Below the pieces are notes generated by a model. It was not told the DNA's origin, made no database searches, and saw only the letters and a program-made list of their open reading frames with translations. Positions 1-11,647 of a stretch of DNA of 64,000 nt are shown piece after piece. The DNA is from Macrotrachela quadricornifera. Its lineage: Eukaryota > Rotifera > Eurotatoria > Philodinida > Philodinidae. Position numbers and translations under genes: made by a program. Location of the stretch: positions 1,549,409 to 1,613,408 of the forward strand of contig JAJEKB010021384.1 in the NCBI GenBank assembly GCA_022393335.1, read 5' to 3'. Each line of letters begins with the position of its first letter. Position 1 is the first letter of the stretch.

Positions 1-1923
1 TAATATGTAATGTTTGACAGAACTGATTTATAATATGATAGATTTAATAGTTATATATATCTATATAAATATTAAAAACCAATAATTATTAATCTGCTAT
101 TGTCATCATTTATTTTGTACAGCTCATATTAAATCTGGAAAAAAAAGAATTATTTATGTATTATTTATTTATTCAATGGTTATTTATGAATTCAGTTTGT
201 CATAATAGAATATATGAATTATAATAATTCTCAATTTTGTTTGATAATCTATCGTCTATTATTAGTTACAAGGACGAAAAAAAAAGATGATGTAAAATCT
301 TATTGTCTTTAAATAGATTTTTTTTGTAAAACACATGATATCAAAACTAAACTCAGTATGTTTCATTTTTTGAACATTCATATAATATTATGTGTTCTAC
401 TAATATTAATATCTTTTCCATATGCTTATTAAGGAATATTTTTCTTTTAAAATGCTGTTGCAAAACAACGTGATATATTTCTTGAAACCAATATTGATAT
501 CTATAGACGTATATTCAATAATACTTGATTTCTTTAAATGATTTTCAATCTTATCCTAAGAAATTGGAGAAATTTGAATTGTCTATTATAGAGTTTGAAT
601 GCTAGTATCATGCAGGTTATAACAATAATAATAAAAATTATAAAAAATAGATGAAGTATATTTAAAAAAGAAAAAAAGAAATTTTCTACATGAAGGATAA
701 ACAAAACAAAAATATGATATTAATAGATTACTGAATAATCGTTTAGAAAAGTCGTCACTATCTTATTTGTAATATGAGGATTACAATTATTGAAAAAATA
801 AATAAATAAGTAATTATACAATTGATATTAAGTTTTTTTTCTCAGTGTTTTTATTAATGTAGCATCAAGGAGAAAAGCTGCTATTGAATGAACTAGTATT
901 TATTTAAGTTAATAATCTTTATCTCTCTAATGATATCTTCAGATTTTATTATTTTTTACTGATTTTATCAAGAACTATATATGTATATTTTTATACGTAT
1001 ATGTCCATTGTTCAATATTAACATATATTATAGTGCTGTCATAGAACGATAGCAAATCGTCTACTAGCTATTGTAATAAATGCTTGACTAGCTGAAACAG
1101 AGAATAAATTCATTTTAAATAAATAATGCTCTATTTTATTAAGCTATTTACATAAATATCATTTCAATAAATATACCAACAAACCATGAAACCTTAACGT
1201 AGTTTATTCTTACTTTAAGGCTAGCAGTGCTTTGATCAATTATACGAGCTTGTTAAAAAAAGTATGTATAATATTGTTCTATACTGATTCACTTGACTAT
1301 TCCATGACGTCATTGCAATATGAACCTTATCCTGGTTGACCTATAAGTCTTCTTGACATCATATTTTTATTATTTTTTAGTTCTGTTGAAATTTCGAAAT
1401 CGCGCAAAATGCATACTTCTACATCTGAAAGACTTTAGTAGGATCGAATATTACTAATAAAACTAGTATATTTTACATACGAAAAATAGATATAGACTTC
1501 TTTTATATTAATATTAGTTATATAAAATAGATTCTTTTCTTTTTAAATATTAATGTGTATTTTATTTTTAATGCTAGTTTTTTTTATTCTTAAAACCAGC
1601 TTACAAAATACTCAGAATAATCGTTGAACACTATTATTAATTGTATAGTATTTATCAATTAATAACTTAATAGTGGAATATTAAGTTGTCTCAAATGCAT
1701 AAAATCATTTTATTTATAAGAAATAAAGATGTTAATACAGTAATATTAAAAGCTTTAAAAAAAACAGAAAAGAATAAAAATATAATTTTTTCATTTTGTA
1801 GAGAAAAATTTCTAAACATAACAAAAATTTTCAATATCATCTCAAATTTCTGAAAATAACCAATTTCTTGATGAACATCATCTGTAACACAATATTCTCT
1901 TTTTATATATTTAATTTTTTTTA
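1..1923. other. Gene-free AT-rich stretch
   Basis: I see no convincing reading frame, RNA gene or transposon end here. The sequence is A+T-rich with short homopolymer runs and scattered stop codons in all frames. Confidence 0.6.
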
Positions 1924-2507
1924 TTAACCCTTTGAGTCCCGGCCTTTTTGCGAAAATTCAAATTTTATAAGTAATGTTTAAATTTGGTCCTTTCATTTAT
2001 ATTTTTTTTGAAAGAAATCGCATTTCTGTGTCAAATAAGCATTAGTAGTCCATTTCTATATGATAGTCTTTAAAGCAACCAACACTACATAGAAGTACAT
2101 TGTAGTCAACATACATATACTGTGTATCACTTTGAACATTACGGGATGTGCACGTCGCCTATTTCCTTAAAGGGTGTTTTGATTGCAATGTTTGTGGAAT
2201 AAGCAAAGAAAAAACATGACATCATGTACGAAGATAGAAGAAAGGAAAGGGATCTATATGACACACAGAAAGAGACAAAAGATATGCAGAACTTGAGAGA
2301 TAAGATAATCTATGACCTTTAGGACCTTACAGGTCATAGTACTATAGAAGTTGATAAAGACAAGGAATATTCCCATCCTAGAATATCTCAAAATGATAAT
2401 AAGCTAAGAAGGAACAATCCTTCAGGGATTAGCCAATACGTGAGATATACATCAACAGTGAACAAATACTAGGACGTATATATACGTCGCCGGGACACAA
2501 AGGGTTA
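1924..2507. mobile_element. piggyBac-like non-autonomous element
   Basis: A 576-bp segment (1928-2503) is flanked on both sides by TTAA, the target site that piggyBac elements duplicate. The ends are inverted copies: the left reads CCCTTTGAGTCCCGGC and the right, on the other strand, CCCTTTGTGTCCCGGCG. A CCC start is typical of piggyBac termini. The right end also has a subterminal palindrome ACGTATATATACGT, and an internal stretch near 2149-2175 (CACGTCGCC ... TTAAAGGG) resembles the terminus. No transposase frame is visible, so it would need a transposase supplied elsewhere. Confidence 0.75.
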
Positions 2508-3775
2508 ATCAGTAAATATATCAGTTTTCATTTTATTAGGAATTAGCCATAGATTTCTATAATTCTATAGTGAAGTAGAAACATTAAAAGTATATTTATC
2601 CATTAATTTAAAAAGAAAAAAGCGAGAAACAAATTAATAAATGCATGATACAATACATATGCAAAGGCATATATGTAAACAAACGGTAAGATCGAATATA
2701 CATTTTTTTTGTTTAAAAGATATAAGAACATCGTATTAATAATTGAGCAATTTCAAACTGAAACAAATAATTCAGCATTCATATTAATATTTTTTTTCTT
2801 ACTATTTTATGATATACAATTATTTTTATTAAAGAATTTGTTTCAAGAAAATGAATATCATATCTAATCTGTTTTGCATAAATATAAACTCCTATAATTT
2901 GTATAGATTTTACTTGACATTTTTTTCTTCTAACATATCGCTTTTTTTAAAATAATTTTATTTAACATAATACATGCATTCATTTCTCAAATTATATTGA
3001 TTAACATATTGCAGCATAATCTTCCATAAAATTGATAAATCAATTTGTGAAAACTCATTTTATATCAATCCAATTCTTTTTCTTTATAATTGGTGTTTTT
3101 TTTATTCATATAAACAACAAATATTGATTTATGTAATTTCAAATACGACATTGTTTTTATAACAAATACTATATTTTTGAATTGAGAATCGATCACAAAA
3201 TAGATTCACTATATCTATTTTTTTGCGTTGCATTTCGAAAGATAAGATTTATCATAAAGTATTAAATTTGATAGATTTATAAAACGATTTCATTCATCTA
3301 GTACAGTAAAATTCATACAATAAGCATGCATATATCCACATAATAAGAGTCAATTTATTGCATTCTTTTTATCGATTAACGTTAAAAACGCAATTCATCA
3401 CTCAAATATAAAAATTCATTCTTTACAAGAATACTGTATCGTATAAAACAATAAAATTCAATTTTTTTTTTCTATTATAAAATATACGGTGCCGCTCTAA
3501 AATAAGAATTCAACAACTATTCAATATATTTCTCCTTTTTGTAAATCTCTTACATCTTTAAAGAGAGCAGGGGGGGGGGGGTGGGAAGCGAATTATTTTA
3601 ATTAACTCTTTTTTGAAACAAGGATTTTAATTAAATGTTTTTTGAAACAAGGCGCGTTATAAAAATTGTTTACGGCAGTAAATCCCACGGCAGTAAATCC
3701 TGTACACGGCTTAAATATTGTAAGACAAAACAAAGTTTCCTGTTTTGATTAGAAATTTTTATTCAAATATTATCT
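2508..3775. other. Gene-free stretch with short tandem duplications
   Basis: There is no gene. Near 3570 there is a run of about 13 G. From about 3596 to 3652 a unit of about 28 bp ending in TTTTTTGAAACAAGG is present twice, and near 3674-3700 CGGCAGTAAATCC is present twice. These look like local slippage or duplication next to the 3' end of the F-box gene. Confidence 0.6.
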
Positions 3776-5817
3776 CTAACAAAAATAAGCTGATAATAAT
3801 GGAAAATAGTCATAAACATCTTTTGAATAAACTATTGGTTTTTCGACAATTAATTGTTTTACTCGTGCACAATTACGTTGTATTTGAATTCTTGTAAAAT
3901 TGTCTGTTACTTTTTCTAAATCTTTGTATGTGATTTTTAATTGTGTCAAACAAGGTAAATGTGTTTTTGTTTCATTGAGAAATTGTTCGATATAATAAGT
4001 ATGTGCATCTCTAATATCAATTGAAATCAAATGAGGATATTCAATAATTGAATAGCAGTCTTCTTTGACAAGTTCAAAATTATAAGTTTTCCAAAATGGT
4101 GATTCAGTATTCCAAAGGATCAAATATTTAAGAAATGGAAAAGCACCAGCAAGTCGAACGAAAAATTCATGCTGAAATGGATCAAAATCCCATAATTTCA
4201 AGTGAGTAACAGAATTAAATACAATATGCGGAATGTTATTTGTCATGTCATTGAGACGATGAAATTTAAATGGAATTGAAAAAATACGACATATTATATG
4301 AATATCAGCAGCATAATCTACCATACAAAATATTTGTTGATGATTTTTAATATTTTTGAAAGTTGATTGAATATCATCGATAGATACATGAATAATTGAA
4401 TTATTAATAATAGTTTCACAATCAATATAAAATGTAAATGTATGAAGTTGTAGCATATGAATAAGAATTTCATTATTAAGATCAGTACCAGTAATAAATT
4501 TCGGTCCATCTATTATATGAATATATAAAGTTAATTCTTCGAGATTTAACATTCGACGAAGAAGAGGTAGAACAAATATATCATATCCTCTTGTTTCTTT
4601 ATAACAAATTAATGAAAAATGTTTTAAAGTAGGTAGATCATTCTGAAACAAAATAAAAAATTATCTTTAAATGTTGATCTAACAAATTGTCATATAAGCA
4701 TTGGTGAACAATTCATAGTGACATTCACAGAAAAGGCGGAATGATTGGACGGCACCATAATAGCTAATGAAACCTTAGTTTTTAAAAATAATTCGTTCTT
4801 CTTTAATCATTGATGGTTAGACGACGTCCACAACCCTGATATCCCCTACCCTACTGATGCCATTTATAATTCAAGAAAATAATCGAATATTATTTAAGAA
4901 TGGATTTCTCTTCTTTTTTTAATAACATTCGATAAAATTCATTAGAAAAATCTCAGAAAATTATTAGTTAAAGATTCTATTTGGAAGTATGCACTCACCA
5001 TTTTATAACGCCTTGATATCGTATCAAGAATATACCCAACTTCAACGATGAATGTCGTTAATTGTTTGAGACGACCATCAAGTAAAAGAAGAACGTCAAG
5101 AAAAGTAAATACATTAATACATAATTAAGTAAGTGCCGAAGAGAAACAAGTACTTGATGGTGATTTATATAAGCATAAACGTGGATAATTGCTGTCAGAT
5201 GGTAGCACAATAGTCAAATGCCTTAGATTTTCAAAGAAACCAAAGATAATTCTATAAACACTGTTAGTATAGTCTTCTTCTTTTATTTCAATATTGTTTT
5301 CATTAATGGTAAGAATCAGATCGGTTATTTGTTGTGTATAAATATGTTGAAAGCGAGAATTATCTAAATTAAGTAATATTATTAAATATCATCTCATTGA
5401 TTTATCAAAACATCAAAATACGAATTTCTTACTCGCAAAATAACGTGAAACAATTGTTTGATTGAAATTATAAAGTTTAAGTGTAGAAAGATTAGGATAG
5501 TAACCAGCATTAAGGATACATTCCATTGAAATAGTTTCAACACTGAGCGATTTAACACTGTGATGAATTCGAGGTAGTATTGAAACACAAAATCGTTCTA
5601 ATATTGAGTCAGAAATTGAACAAATCTGTTCAGTTGATTGTGATATGGAAACAAAATTAAGAATATTACTGAAGATTTCTTCTTGTGCTATAATGTCAAG
5701 TCGTTGATTATTAATACCCAGAAAAGAATAAAGAACATCAATGTTGGCAAGTTTCTTGAGTATGAGAAGTATTATTTCATTAGGTAAATCCAGAAGATGA
5801 ACATTATGTTGATTCAT
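3776..5817 (-). pseudogene. F-box/LRR-like protein, bdelloid family, one in-frame stop
   Basis: Three exons on the minus strand are joined by clean GT-AG introns: 5817-5433, 5363-4999 and 4642-3776. The first begins MNQHNVHLLDLPNEIILLIL, an F-box (LP.EI...IL). The rest is the LRR-like region of this family, with PLLRRMLNLEELTLY near the start of exon 3 and YFPLL near the end. F-box proteins normally act as substrate adaptors of SCF ubiquitin ligases; the substrate is unknown. Frame is kept across both introns, but exon 2 has a TAA at 5127-5125, after CFSSALT and before LCINVF, a conserved part of the family. Without readthrough the product stops after about 220 residues. This is either a recent pseudogene, a truncated protein or an assembly error; everything else looks intact. 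Confidence 0.8.
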
Positions 5818-7547
5818 TTTTGAATGTCATTGTAATGCTTGTCATAAAACAATATATATACAAACACTTATTTATTCATTCATTCTTCTCACACACACTC
5901 TTTTCTCATTGGAGAGGAAAAGGGAAAAGATTGACCTAGCTGAACGAAAAAAAAAAATAATATTGATATATAGTCGATTGTGTTCATTGTGTCGTTAATT
6001 ATTACAGAGAAATAGAAAAAAGACGTTCAATTAGTAGAAGAAAAAAATGACTTAATTAAAATGCAATTAAAGCATTCTCTTAATTATTTGAACTAGTCAT
6101 GATTATTTTCAAATAATTACATAGATCGAGTTCAATGTTTTAGGGATCAAATCGGCTGACAGTTGTACTCTGTGACCCTATCTATCACAGGCTGAACTAA
6201 AGACTTCAACTCTCTTTTAGATCGTGTTTAACAAAGGATAAAGTCGATATTCAATATGGAATAATGAAGTTCGCAGCCACCGTGCCACCCTTAAGATTAT
6301 CAGGAGGAACAATCCAGCAGTAGATCCTATTGTATCTGACTGTGGAATTTGATTGGATATCTTTCGGATTCCAATCAGATTTTGTAGAATTCGTAGGATC
6401 CTATTGCATTCGAGACGAATTGACTTAACTGAAAGGGTCTTGAGTCACATTTTGTGCACAATCAGACAAATATACTAAATATTTGTATTGAAATTTATAT
6501 CTTGAGTCCTGACCCATACATAAATTGTTGTTTGTTTTCTGATCCTCTTCGAGTTATTTCTATAAAATACTAATCAAATTTTTTTTTCAAAATTTTCTCT
6601 TCGAACGTGGTGTCTAATGATTGTAGACCCTTAATTAATAACACAATTTCCTCATAGATTCTTATCATTATTTCCATTGACATGAATTCGAATTAACTAT
6701 AATTTTTTATTTAAAATATATTTAATATTGGTAATTATTTTAAAAATCTTCTTTACATTCAATAATATTTTGTAAACGGATACAAGATATTTTTACAATA
6801 TTACAGTTAAATTTAACAACAAATATTTTATTAACCCGATAACATATTCAAGTATACAATCAATTTTGAGTTGTAACTATATACATCATAAAAAATATTT
6901 TGAGCTAAAATTTTTTAAATAGTAACTAATGCAAGAGTCTTGACACTAGAATCTGATCTATATATCAAACATATATTTTAGAATTAAAACTTTTGATTTA
7001 TAAATAGTTTAAAATTGATCAACTCTAAACGGATCAAAAAGGCCTTGTAACCACCTCTAAATTTTACAGTTTTGTTTGCGCGCTGTTAGATTATCAAGCA
7101 ATCCGAATGCTCTATCTTGGAAAAAGGTTTGGGCTCAAACTAATACTGCCATTCGTAGTCGTGAGTCAATTTCTATTTCGTAAAAATTATCTGAAAAGCT
7201 ATATCTAATTGGCTATTCATAGCTGAATTTCATCATAACTTTGAGGCAAAATCAAGGTTGCAAGGCTTGCTCGATCCCTTCTGAGACGCATAATGTTGGG
7301 ATTCTTGTAAATCAATTGTAGTTGTGATCTATAGTTAACTTCTTAGAACAATTAATAATAAATCCAATTGTATGTAGTCTTTCAACAAATATATATCTGA
7401 TCATGTTTATTCTGTAAAAAAATGAGAAAAGAAAAATAAGTTCTTGTTGAGTACAAAAAAAAAGAAAGACAGAAAAATATCTGAATAAGTTAAGTAATAT
7501 CTATATAATTAAAAAAACAATAATAATAATAACAAAATAATTGAAGA
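5818..7547. other. Gene-free stretch
   Basis: I find no gene. The part from about 6120 to 7300 is slightly less AT-rich than its surroundings and carries short repeated motifs (for example AGATCCTATTG near 6322 and AGGATCCTATTG near 6397), suggestive of an old repeat. No tRNA fold could be supported. Confidence 0.5.
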
Positions 7548-7685
7548 TCATATTGATAATTTAAAAGGTTTTGTTTTCATTCTATCGAATTGATCTTCGA
7601 TATCATTTATTGATAATTGTATATTAAAAAGTAATGAACGAAGAAGATTATTTTCACGGTATATTTCATCATCATATGTTGACAT
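7548..7685 (-). CDS. Small ORF, 45 aa, possibly an exon of the decayed gene upstream
   Basis: The frame reads MSTYDDEIYRENNLLRSLLF and ends IEDQFDRMKTKPFKLSI. Its third codon positions are AT-rich, as in coding exons nearby, and the peptide looks like a short helical segment. It lies on the same strand as, and downstream of, the decayed gene at 8100-10494, so it may be a terminal exon of it or a small independent gene. I do not recognise it. Confidence 0.25.
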   Translation of the reverse strand: MSTYDDEIYRENNLLRSLLFNIQLSINDIEDQFDRMKTKPFKLSI

Positions 7686-8099
7686 TTTAATAATATTTAT
7701 TTGATGATATTGTTTTTATCTAATGTTATTGATTTCGTTATTATGATTAATGAATTAAATTTATTTACAATCATATTAAAATGATTTATTTTATTCGATG
7801 GAATAGAAAATGTTTGTTTCAAATATATTTGTATTTTGTAAAAACTAAAATAATAATTCTTAATAAATTAAACAATAATTTGTTGGAATATTATCATAAA
7901 TTGGTATTGGTAGTGAACTATTACAATAAGCATTAAGTAATGAAAGACATGTTTGATAAAGTGATAAAAACTATGATGGAAAATTATTTATTGGATTTCG
8001 TTTTAAATATATATTTAAAAAAAAAAAAAAAATTCGAAAATCTTAAGAAAACAAACTTCGTTTTGCCCTATATTTGTTTATCATTAATAAAATGTCGAT

Positions 8100-10494
8100 A
8101 GATTTGTATAATTGTTGGTACAAGAATAGTTCGTAAAAGATTTATTATTGTTGTTGTTTTAGTTATTTTAATTTGTTGAATTATTTGTTGAGATATAATT
8201 TAACATGATGTATCATATGAATGAATTGATATTGATAAAAGTGAAAGTAAATTTATAAAATCAGTTATTGATGGTATTGGATTATTTGTTTTAAATATAT
8301 TTGAAAGTAATTCATGTATAAGTACAAGTAAAAAACTTGAATTAATATTACCTATTGATAATATTCCAATAAATTTAATAGCATCACGTATTCGTTTTGT
8401 ATCACGTAAATGACGTTTGAGTATATTATGAAAAAATTCATGAAAATATAAATGAATTTTTTTTTATCTTTGAAATTATTTAATAAATAAATAATATCAT
8501 CATATTCTTGTTTTGTATTCATTGGAAAAAATTGTTCAAGAAATTTTTTATATTCAAATAATTATCGGATTGTTAATATTAATTCATATGTTATTGTATT
8601 ATCAGATGATAAACGAAGTAATTGATGAAGAAGATATTTTGTATTAAAATCAATTTTATTTGGAGTTTTTAATAACCAATCGATCAGAAGAAATATTTCA
8701 TTATTAAGATCATGAGGAATTAAAGTTTCTTCAAGATGAATTAATAAATGTGGAATATCATCAATTAATAAATCATATTTATGATTAATAGGAACAAGAA
8801 ATTCTTCCACAGAAACATAATTGCCTAAAAATGAAATTATTTTATTTATTTGCATAACTATTAATACTAAGAAAAAAACACTATGATCGACTTCTGGAAT
8901 GATCTAACGAGAATGTATCAAAAATTTATATTAAAATAAAATTTTTATAAGTAAAAATTGATGAAGATGGGATGATTTCGATTAGAAGTCATCTGTTCCT
9001 CCTATGATAATTAAAAGTTAAACAATGAATTTTTTCTTTTTTCGTAAGTTATTAATATTTGATTAAATATAATATCTTCTAATGGTTAACTATTATAAAA
9101 TTTAATAAACAAACCTTGTTCAGATCATGTTTAATGAATAACCATGATAATCATTTTTTAAACCATTAATCCATGTTTCAAATATTTTTCATATATGAAT
9201 CATTGTTATTTCATTAATATCAACATTATAATAAACTGTTGGTGTTAATATTATAATATCATAAACTAATATTAATTTATAACCATCACATATAAAATCA
9301 ATTTCATGTTTACATTCATTATTCATTCGAACAATTTTATAGAAAAATGATTTTATTTAATTATTTTCTGATAAATCAAATATATGTTTTTCTTTATAAT
9401 ATGTTATTGTTTCTTTTCCATCTTAATATGATGATGATGGTAAATTAAGAAATAATTTTGCTATTGTTGATGGATGTTGATCAGTAGTGTTTGACCAAAT
9501 AAATTCTCGTCGAAATTGACATGATTCAAGTAGAATTAAATTTGAAATTTTTAATTCAATTTCATTTGGATCAAGTTGAAGTGATTTTGAAACACAAAAT
9601 TTTTTAAGAAATGCTTCAATTTTTGTTGTCCATTAAGAATTTAATATATGAAATGAATTTGTTGGTATTTGATAAGCTGATAGTTGAAACTAAATAAAAA
9701 ATTTCATTTAATCTTTAAACAGGAATGGAGAATTTGCCCATAGGTTGGTATAGCGTTCACAGGAAAAGCGAGAGAAACTTGAAGAAGGCAAATTGAAGTT
9801 TTGAAAAGAAGATTTAAAGTGAATTACTGTTTGATGAGATCTCTTCCGTCTTTCTGTAGATAACAATCGAATCTCCGACCTACACAGTCTTATTTTGATA
9901 AAACATGAGGGTAAACATCAACTTCAATTGAAGATCATTTCAGTATTGTATAGTATATAATAAAAAGATTTTTCGTGAATTTCTCATTAGGCTAAAATTT
10001 GACAAAAAGGGTTAAAAAGCCGAATGAAATTTTCTTAACATCAGGAACAAACTGATCACTAAAATAGACTATCTGAAGAGTTAAATAAATATATCATACT
10101 GAAATTTCATCAACAATATCAATTTTCATATTTAATGATTCAGCATTTCGTATAATTCTTCTTGCTTCTTGTTTATTCAATGGTAATGATAAACATTTTT
10201 GATGTCCATTAATTAATAACATTGGATCATCGATGATTCCTATTTGTTCACTTGCACACCATTGTGGAAGAATAGGTGGATTATTTGATGTTAATGCAGT
10301 ATCAAATAAACGAAGACATTCACGAAAATGAACGGGTTGTGGTGCTAATTCATCTTGATCCTCATCCTCATCATCTATATTTAAACTATAATAAGAAATC
10401 GAATATTTTTGTGTATTTTTTTATTGCCTGTTGTATTATATTCATCATAATCAGTTGTATCATCATCAAACTCTTCTTCGTCACTATTACTCAT
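8100..10494 (-). pseudogene. Decayed gene of unknown function
   Basis: The start is an acidic peptide, MSNSDEEEFDDDTTDYDEYN, at 10494. Coding-like sequence then continues in pieces: about 10385-10105 (contains LPQWCASEQIGIIDDPMLLI, ending at a GTATGA donor), 9690-9117 after a TTTAG acceptor, 8855-8562 (97 codons open), and about 8560-8100. The pieces look like one helical protein, but the 9690-9117 part alone has three TAA and two TGA codons in frame, and a frameshift is needed near 10400. The interval 10100-9690 is a long intron for this genome and may hold an insertion. I do not recognise the family. The number of lesions makes it a pseudogene. Confidence 0.5.
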
Positions 10495-10649
10495 ATCTAT
10501 TTGAAAAATAAAATATATTCTATCAAAAAATCCAATTGGAATTCTCTCGGCTTTTTTTTATTTAAAATAAAAACACAACAATTTAACAACAAAAAAACGT
10601 TGCCGGAATGTTTCTTGATTAACATAATTTTTATTTCATTCACATATTT

Positions 10650-11467
10650 TTAAAAAATATCATCAATTTCTTCTTTTGTAAATAAACGATAACCATTTCT
10701 ATCAACTGTTGCCATTTCAACATTTGTTGCATTTAATTTTTCTTCCACAAGTTGTTTAAGTATTGTTAATATATGTTTACATGATTCCGATAATTTCATT
10801 GATTTATGATAAACATCTTGAAGTGTTTGATCAGCACCTTCACTACCTGAACCAATAGCTTTTACATCATATTCTGTATATGTACCTGATGGATCAAGAT
10901 GAACTAAATGTGGACCATTTTCATCACAACCAGCAAATAAAAGTGCAACACCAAATGGACGTGATATAGGTGCAACTTCATCTGAATCATCACTAAATGC
11001 TAATGCCATATTTGATACAGATTGTATTATAGATTCAATTGTCATACGTTCGTTATGTGTAAACCAATGATTTTGTGCTTCAACACGTGCTTTATCAATT
11101 AATGTTTTAGCACCAGCAATTAAACCAGACATTGCACAACCACAACTAGATAAGAAAAAACGAAAAAATTCTTTTTTTTTAAGGAAAAACAAACGAACTG
11201 TGTATCAATTTCAACAATTTTTTTAATACTACGAGGTTCAATAAGTACAGATGTAATACGTTTTTCTGTAGCTAATACAACGCCTAAATAGATAATTTTT
11301 AAGAAAATCTATTTTATCCGAATAATTATCTAACCTTCTTGTGTCACAATTCCAATTGCTGTTGTACCAAATTTAATAACTTCAATAGCATATTCAACTT
11401 GAAAGAGACGACCTTCAGGTGAAAATGTATTAACACCTCTATCATATTCACTTCTTGTCATAAACAT
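10650..11467 (-). CDS. PSMA5: 20S proteasome subunit alpha type-5
   Basis: This is a structural subunit of the outer alpha ring of the 20S proteasome, which gates substrate entry. Three exons: 11467-11335, 11283-11199 and 11145-10650, giving 237 residues against about 241 in animals. The N-terminus [20 protein letters not shown] contains the alpha-subunit signature. It is followed by [18 protein letters not shown], then [38 protein letters not shown] and [11 protein letters not shown], all in family order. The second intron uses GTTCGT/CTAG, which restores the expected EIDTHCGCAMSG junction. The C-terminus ends [10 protein letters not shown] and is slightly shorter than usual. The frame has no lesion, in contrast to the genes on either side. 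Confidence 0.95.
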
Positions 11468-11647
11468 TTTTATATTTTAATCTATAATCACAATGAAAGA
11501 GGAAAAAAAGAAAAACTTTTTATGTGTTATTCTACAACATTGACAAATAATCCTTTCTTGTTTTTTTTGTTTAATGTAAATTATGTACAAACAAAAATAA
11601 GCATATAATAAATGATAAAATAAATAAGAAAAGCAACGGATAGATAT

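Noticed and set aside
3569..3585. G run as a possible G-quadruplex
   Set aside because: Single uninterrupted run on one strand without the spaced G-tracts of a typical quadruplex, and prone to sequencing slippage.
6120..7300. Possible tRNA or tRNA-derived SINE
   Set aside because: Could not fold a cloverleaf or find credible A and B boxes at the right spacing.
10276..10653. 125-codon plus-strand frame opposite the PSMA5 3' end
   Set aside because: Antisense to coding-like sequence of the decayed minus-strand gene; hydrophobic low-complexity peptide without homology features.
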